Assembly (NCBI RefSeq): GCF_038002825.1
Contig: NZ_JBBODF010000001.1
Location: 5,208,001 to 5,272,000, forward strand
DNA: 64,000 nt
DNA from: Paenibacillus sp. FSL H8-0048
GTDB lineage: Bacteria; Bacillota; Bacilli; Paenibacillales; Paenibacillaceae
Reading direction: 5' to 3'
Shown here: positions 59,912-64,000 of the stretch, piece by piece
Layout of the letters: every line of letters starts with the position of its first letter
Position numbering within the stretch: position 1 is the stretch's first letter
Made by a program: the position numbers and the translations under genes
Notes under the pieces: generated by a model
The model's input: the letters and a program-made list of their open reading frames with translations, nothing else
What the model was told of the DNA's origin: nothing
The model's database searches: none

Positions 59912-61258
59912 TTGAATGTCCTCCCGGAGCTGCTGACCAGCTTAGGCACAGCAGTCCTTCATCTGCTGATGCAGCCCTATTACTATATCGCTATTCTATT
60001 TATTGCCCTGTATTACCGTAGGCAGGTAGTTCTGGAACGGAAGCTTATTCATGTGAAGCTGCATAGCTGGGGACCAGAAACCTGGCGGACCGTCTGGACC
60101 GGCGGCCTCATGGGGCTGATGGTCTCCCTTACCGCAGTTGCACTGGGAGTTTCGGTATCCTATACGGCTGTAGCCTGTATCTGGGTAGTCAGCCTTGTCT
60201 TAATGCTGTTTCGGGTGCGTTATTTATGCTTTGCGTATGCCATAGGCGTGCTTGGCATTGTGCAGTTTGTACTGTCGTTCTTCCCGGAGACGCTACAGAG
60301 CGGAGTCGCCGGAACGGTTGCTGGTGCTGTGCGGGAGATGGATATTCCCGCGCTGCTAGCGCTCGCCGCGCTGCTTCACGTGGCCGAGGCGCTGCTGGCG
60401 CGCTGGCAGGGGCCCCGGCTGGCGACGCCGCTGTTCCTTGCCGGCAAGCGCGGCAAGGTGGTGGGCGGCTATCAGCTGCAGGCCTTCTGGCCGCTGCCGC
60501 TGTTCGTGCTGATTCCGGCAGGCAGCGGAATCGGTGACCTGCCGTGGCATCCGCTGCTGGGCGGGGGCCTCGGCCTGGTCTCGCTGCCGGTCATCATCGG
60601 CTTCAGTGAGATGACCCAGGGCATGCTGCCCGGACGCAAGGCGGCCCGGACGTTCGGACGGCTGCTGGTCTACAGCGCCGTCCTGCTCGGCCTTAGCCTG
60701 CTTGCGGACCTATGGAGCCCGCTGACGGTTGTCGCGGCGCTCGCGGCTATTCTGCTGCACGAAGGGTTAAGCTGGTACAGCGCTCTGGAGGAGCGCAGCC
60801 TTAGCCCCGTCTTCGTGCATCCCCCAGCCGGCCGCAAGGTGCTGGCCGTGCTGCAGGGCAGCCCCGCGCAGGAGCTGGGCATCCTGCCCGGCGAGATCCT
60901 GCTGAAGGTCAACGGGGTCCTGTTGACCAGCGCGGCGCAGCTGCATGAGGCGATGCGCATGAACCCCGCGTTCTGCAAGCTGGAGGTGCAGAACCGCGCA
61001 GGCGAGAGCAAGTATCTGCAGCGCGCGATCTATGCCGGGGACCATCATCAGCTAGGCATCATTCTGGTGCCGGACCCGGACGGGGGCATCACCGCAGAGA
61101 CCAAGCCTTCCAGCATCTTCAGCATCATCGGGATGCGGTCAGGCATACGGCAGCGTGGAGTGCAGGGTGACCGGCTGGGCCGGACGAAGAAGACGCCGCC
61201 AGCAGAGGCTAAGCAGACCTCGCCGGCAGAGGCCAAGCAGGAATCTGCTGGTGTCTGA
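59912..61258 (+). CDS. minJ: MinJ-like polytopic membrane protein with PDZ domain
   Basis: A 448-residue protein. About eight membrane helices (residues ~20-310; for example YYIAILFIALYYRRQ, MGLMVSLTAVALGVSVSYTA, LALAALLHVAEALLARW) are followed by a cytoplasmic PDZ domain (about 315-400: VLAVLQGSPAQELGILPGEI, LLKVNGVLLTSAAQLHEAM) and a charged tail with two near-identical PAEAKQ phrases. MinJ bridges DivIVA and MinCD at the division site in Bacillus. Its neighbours ctp and ftsEX are the same here. I chose TTG 59912 after AAAGGAG (59894-59900). The central part is very GC-rich. Confidence 0.75.
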   Translation: MNVLPELLTSLGTAVLHLLMQPYYYIAILFIALYYRRQVVLERKLIHVKLHSWGPETWRTVWTGGLMGLMVSLTAVALGVSVSYTAVACIWVVSLVLMLFRVRYLCFAYAIGVLGIVQFVLSFFPETLQSGVAGTVAGAVREMDIPALLALAALLHVAEALLARWQGPRLATPLFLAGKRGKVVGGYQLQAFWPLPLFVLIPAGSGIGDLPWHPLLGGGLGLVSLPVIIGFSEMTQGMLPGRKAARTFGRLLVYSAVLLGLSLLADLWSPLTVVAALAAILLHEGLSWYSALEERSLSPVFVHPPAGRKVLAVLQGSPAQELGILPGEILLKVNGVLLTSAAQLHEAMRMNPAFCKLEVQNRAGESKYLQRAIYAGDHHQLGIILVPDPDGGITAETKPSSIFSIIGMRSGIRQRGVQGDRLGRTKKTPPAEAKQTSPAEAKQESAGV

Positions 61259-61321
61259 CGGCGTCTGACGGTAGATTACCAACGTAATTGGCTCCCCCAG
61301 CGGTTGCTGGCGCGGAAGGTT

Positions 61322-61374
61322 AAAGAGACCCGTTCTCCCTGAACTAAGTTCAGGGGGAACGGGCCTCTTTATAT
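61322..61374 (+). terminator. Long intrinsic terminator after the MinJ-like gene
   Basis: AAAGAG, CCCGTTC and CCCTGAAC on the left pair with GTTCAGGG, GAACGGG and CTCTTT on the right, with single-base mismatches, around TAA. Confidence 0.88.
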
Positions 61375-61411
61375 TAATAGTTGTTAAGGGAGTGGTGTGA
61401 GGTACCTGGAA

Positions 61412-61686
61412 TGTATGCGGGAAACTGAATACAATGCGCCGGGTGGTGGTGTGCGGGGCGAATGTAATCGAAAAACCGATCACATTCAGCGTTGATTGGG
61501 CACGTGGTCCAAATGTAATCGAAAAACCGACCACATTCGGCGCTGCTTGGGTGCGTGGACCAAATGTAATCGAAAAACCGATCACATTCGACTGCTTGGG
61601 CACGTGGACCAAATGTAATCGAAAAACCGATCACATTCAGCGTTGATTGGGCACGTGGGCCAAGTGTAATCGAAAAACCGATCACA
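61412..61686. repeat. Array of six hairpin repeats with ~51-bp period (locus 3)
   Basis: Copies are at 61412-61433, 61463-61484, 61514-61535, 61565-61586, 61614-61635 and 61665-61686 (spacings 51, 51, 51, 49, 51). The first has TGTATGCG-type arms; the other five have TGTAATCG, loop AAAAAC and CGATCACA. The interval sequence (about CGTTGATTGGGCACGTGGAC) is also conserved, so the true unit is ~51 bp. Confidence 0.9.
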
Positions 61687-61746
61687 CTCGGACGGTGTGG
61701 ATCGCACTAAGCTCCGGAATTCCTGCAAATAATGCAACAATGTATC

Positions 61747-61795
61747 GTAGCCCGTAGCCCGTAGCCCGTAGCCCGTAGCCCGTAGCCCGTAGCCC
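61747..61795. repeat. Heptanucleotide tandem repeat (GTAGCCC)7
   Basis: Seven perfect copies of GTAGCCC, directly after the hairpin array. No open frame of credible composition spans it. Confidence 0.95.
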
Positions 61796-61899
61796 ATAAC
61801 ACTCTAGAAGAATCCTGCAAAATGTACAACAATGCGATTCATGCAATCAATCTGTGAGAGGAAACTCTCAGGATTGGCGAGGGGTGGCCAATCTGTGGC

Positions 61900-62565
61900 T
61901 CAAGGGTTCCCCCGCTCTGTTTTCAGATACAGAATCGCAATCTGTGTCCGGTCACGTACGCCGAGCTTACTGAGGATGTCGGTAATATAGTTTTTGATGG
62001 TGCCTTCGCTCAGGAACAGCTTGGCGGCGATTTCTTTGTTGGTGAGTCCCTCTGCAATGGAGGTGACGACTGCCTGCTCGGACCTGGTCAGGCCGTAGGC
62101 AGCAAGCGGCTGATCCGCCTCGGAGGCTTCCTGACGCGCGGATGGCTGGAGGAAGCCCGCCAGCTTGCGGGCGATCTCGGGATGAATGAGCATATTGCCC
62201 TCATGTACGGTCTTGATGCCTTGAATGATCCGGTCCGGCGGGATGTTCTTGAGCAGATATCCGCTGGCTCCGGCGCGCAGAGCCTCAATAATATACTCGT
62301 CATCATCGAAGGTCGTCAGCATTAGAACAGCTACAGCCGGATAAGCTTCTTTGATCAGCCATGTACCTTCCACTCCGTCACATCCCGGCATACGGATATC
62401 CATAAGTACAACATCCGCTCCGCCGGGCAGCTCCCCCAGCAAGGAGAGAGCCTCCCGGCCCTCCCCTGCGGTTCCCGCCACTTCAATACCGGCATCCATT
62501 CCGATCAATACCTTCAAGCTCTCGCGGATAAAAGAATCGTCGTCAACAATCAATACTCTAATCAT
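61900..62565 (-). CDS. NarL/LuxR-type response regulator
   Basis: A 221-residue regulator. The receiver has the acidic pair in IVDDDSF and the phospho-acceptor in VLMDIRMPG, with LKNIPPDRII near its end. The C-terminal HTH reads LTRSEQAVVTSIAEGLTNKE followed by LSEGTIKNYITDIL. The start at 62565 has AGAGGTG upstream; a longer start is unlikely. Its partner is the HisKA_3 kinase at the right edge, 646 bases upstream on the same strand. The target genes are not evident here. Confidence 0.9.
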   Translation of the reverse strand: MIRVLIVDDDSFIRESLKVLIGMDAGIEVAGTAGEGREALSLLGELPGGADVVLMDIRMPGCDGVEGTWLIKEAYPAVAVLMLTTFDDDEYIIEALRAGASGYLLKNIPPDRIIQGIKTVHEGNMLIHPEIARKLAGFLQPSARQEASEADQPLAAYGLTRSEQAVVTSIAEGLTNKEIAAKLFLSEGTIKNYITDILSKLGVRDRTQIAILYLKTERGNP

Positions 62566-62730
62566 GGTTCGGCACCTCTTGTCTGTGAGTATACTCCCGC
62601 TATCCATCCCCGGCGAACTCGATGAGTGTGCGCAAACTTCCCATCTGGCTCCTCTCTTATAAAACTAATATAGGAAGTTGGAGGATGCGATATAACGGGA
62701 AGCAGCAGCATGCGTTACAGTTGGAGAGCG

Positions 62731-62907
62731 GATCAGTCTGCTGGTGTTGTGGCGTGGAGAAATAGTTAGACAACTGATCAGTTTGGCGATACTGCGAAAC
62801 AAGGATTGTTGAAGAACTGACCATTCTGCCGATGCCACAGTTCGAGCGAATAGTAGGACAGCAGATTAGTCTGCCGATGTTCTAGCATGGGAAAATAGTT
62901 GGATTTT
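62731..62907. repeat. Degenerate tandem repeat, four units of 43-45 bp
   Basis: Units begin at 62731, 62776, 62819 and 62864 with GATCAGTCTGCCGATG-like sequence and end near AATAGTTGGACAACT-like sequence. They occupy the 646-base gap between the response regulator and its kinase. The rest of that gap (62908-63211) shows no gene. Confidence 0.65.
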
Positions 62908-63211
62908 GAGCACTTGCTGATTAGCAAATGCCCTCTCTGGGGACAACAGCTGGAAAAATGACACTTAATTACTCCTAATTCGTCCGTCAGCATCACAACC
63001 AGCAACAGTAGATGCTGTTTTTCCAACTAATTTCCTAAAATCATCGGAAACTGTGAAATTAACATACATTTTTCCACTTGTTTGGAGCACAAGGTAGCAT
63101 ATCCCCTCCAGTTTGGGGCAGGAGGTAGCGCTCGCCCCATCGACTCCGCATATCCCCCAGGAAGTGTCACCCACCTTTCCCTGCATCCCCGCAGTCCCGT
63201 ATCCTGCCAGT

Positions 63212-64000
63212 CTACACTCCCTCCGGCTGCCGGTACACCGGCAGCCGGGTAACAACTGTGAACTGCGGCTCCAGCCGCAGCTCCAGCGTCCCGCCCACCA
63301 TGGAGCAGCGCTCGCTCATGCCCTTCATGCCCATCCCGCTGCTGCCCGGCAGACGGCTCAGCGGGTCAGCTACCGGCAGCTTCCCGTTATTGCCGGTCTC
63401 CATCCGTACCTCATGCTCCGTATAGGTGATCTCCACCCATACGGAGCTGGCCTGACCGTGCCGCAGCGCATTGGTGATGGCCTCCCGGGCATTGGTGTAC
63501 AGCACAACCTGAAGGCTCGGATAGAGCGGATAAGGAATCCCTTGCACCGTATAGGAGGTGGCAATGCCGGTATCGCGGCCCACTTCCTCCAGCAGCCGGT
63601 CCAGCGCATAGGCACCTTCTGACTGCGGAGTCGGGTTAATCCGCTTCAGCGCCGCACGCATATCATCCATACTGCCCGAGAGCTGATCCCGGATCTGGTT
63701 CATCATCTGAAGTCCCGTCTCGGGTGCGGCAGGAATTGTGTGAATGGCCGCTTCAGTCATCATCTTGACCCGGATCAGCCGGTGACCGATGTCATCATGC
63801 AGCTGGCGGGCAATCCGTACCCGTTCCTCGGCCTGCGCGGCCACCTCTATGTGCGAGGTGAACTGAAGCAGCCTTGCGCGGGCCTCTTCCAGCTCGAAAT
63901 GCTTCTTGCGCAGCTCGTCATAGAGGAATAAGGTATCGGCACGCCCGCGCCCTGTCCGGAGCAGCAGCAGGTTCAAGCCGGCACACAGCAGGAAGGTAAG
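63212..64000 (-). CDS. Sensor histidine kinase, HisKA_3 type (partial, N-terminus beyond the window)
   Basis: 262 residues are visible. The frame stays open to the edge, where LTFLLCAGLNLLLL is the end of a membrane helix. A coiled coil (LRKKHFELEEARARLLQFTS) leads to the H-box ARQLHDDIGHRLIRVKMM, whose His is phosphorylated. The ATPase part has the N-box TNAREAITNALRHGQAS and a G-box GSSGMGMKGMSERCSMVGG. This is the same class as DegS, LiaS and DesK. It presumably phosphorylates the regulator at 61900-62565. Confidence 0.9.
   Translation of the reverse strand, partial: LTFLLCAGLNLLLLRTGRGRADTLFLYDELRKKHFELEEARARLLQFTSHIEVAAQAEERVRIARQLHDDIGHRLIRVKMMTEAAIHTIPAAPETGLQMMNQIRDQLSGSMDDMRAALKRINPTPQSEGAYALDRLLEEVGRDTGIATSYTVQGIPYPLYPSLQVVLYTNAREAITNALRHGQASSVWVEITYTEHEVRMETGNNGKLPVADPLSRLPGSSGMGMKGMSERCSMVGGTLELRLEPQFTVVTRLPVYRQPEGV

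Noticed and set aside
61412..61686. CRISPR array
   Set aside because: The intervals between repeats are similar to each other, the repeat varies, and no cas gene is near. It is a tandem ~51-bp repeat, not spacer-repeat structure.
61582..61797. Minus-strand open frame across the heptamer repeat
   Set aside because: Its N-terminus is only the translated heptamer (YGLRATG repeated) and the rest is translated hairpin repeats.
1..64000. Prophage, transposase or tRNA-associated island
   Set aside because: I found no integrase, transposase, phage structural gene, tRNA or rRNA in any part of the window.

Overview
The window comes from a Bacillota chromosome, most likely Paenibacillus. The evidence is a Bacillus-like gene order running from degS-degU through comF, the flagellar filament genes, hpf, secA and prfB to ftsEX, ctp and minJ. 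It also has S-layer-homology proteins, an arginine cluster of Paenibacillus type, and intergenic repeat families that I associate with Paenibacillus genomes (from memory, not checked). No tRNA, rRNA, phage, transposase or cas gene is visible. All genes run on the + strand except an esterase, a 1601-residue surface protein, a VanW protein and a terminal two-component system.

Layout. 1-942: end of degS and all of degU. 1195-5168: a short GT2-like protein, comFA and comFC (no comFB). 5310-15712: yvyF, flgM, flgN, flgK, flgL, yviE, fliW, csrA, hag, flaG, fliD, fliS, fliT. SigmaD promoters are visible before flgM, hag and flaG, and the hag leader carries a CsrA-type GGA hairpin. 15954-24199: a cold-shock gene, an SLH surface protein, hpf, secA, prfB (with the programmed +1 frameshift) and a YitT-family gene. 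24362-33286: argC-J-B-D-F and argG-H. 33436-36304: an AraC regulator reading in frame into an iron-siderophore lipoprotein across an internal promoter, Fur box and ribosome binding site, then an esterase. 36512-52292: a type IV pilus locus made of minor pilins, a PilX-like protein, a giant DUF5057/choice-of-anchor-A surface protein on the other strand, pilB, pilT, pilC, pilin, prepilin peptidase, a fused pilM-pilN and pilO. 52508-61258: an IseA-like inhibitor, VanW, ftsE-ftsX, an EnvC-like M23 endopeptidase, an S41 C-terminal protease and a MinJ-like PDZ membrane protein. 61900-64000: a NarL-type response regulator and its partial sensor kinase.

The genes cover linked lifestyle choices. DegS-DegU, FlgM, FliW and CsrA control motility. 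ComF and the pilus genes relate to DNA uptake and surface attachment. FtsEX, the M23 enzyme and IseA control wall hydrolysis. The arginine and pilus blocks sit where Bacillus subtilis has prfB/yvjA close to ftsEX, so they interrupt an otherwise conserved neighbourhood.

The least explained content is intergenic. A ~135-nt element occurs twice, upstream of prfB and argG, with conserved internal loops and compensatory stem changes. A short hairpin repeats every ~51 bp at three loci (13 copies). A ~94-bp palindromic element is present in two full copies and one partial copy. There are also a head-to-head repeat array before argG and a 44-bp degenerate array between the last two genes.
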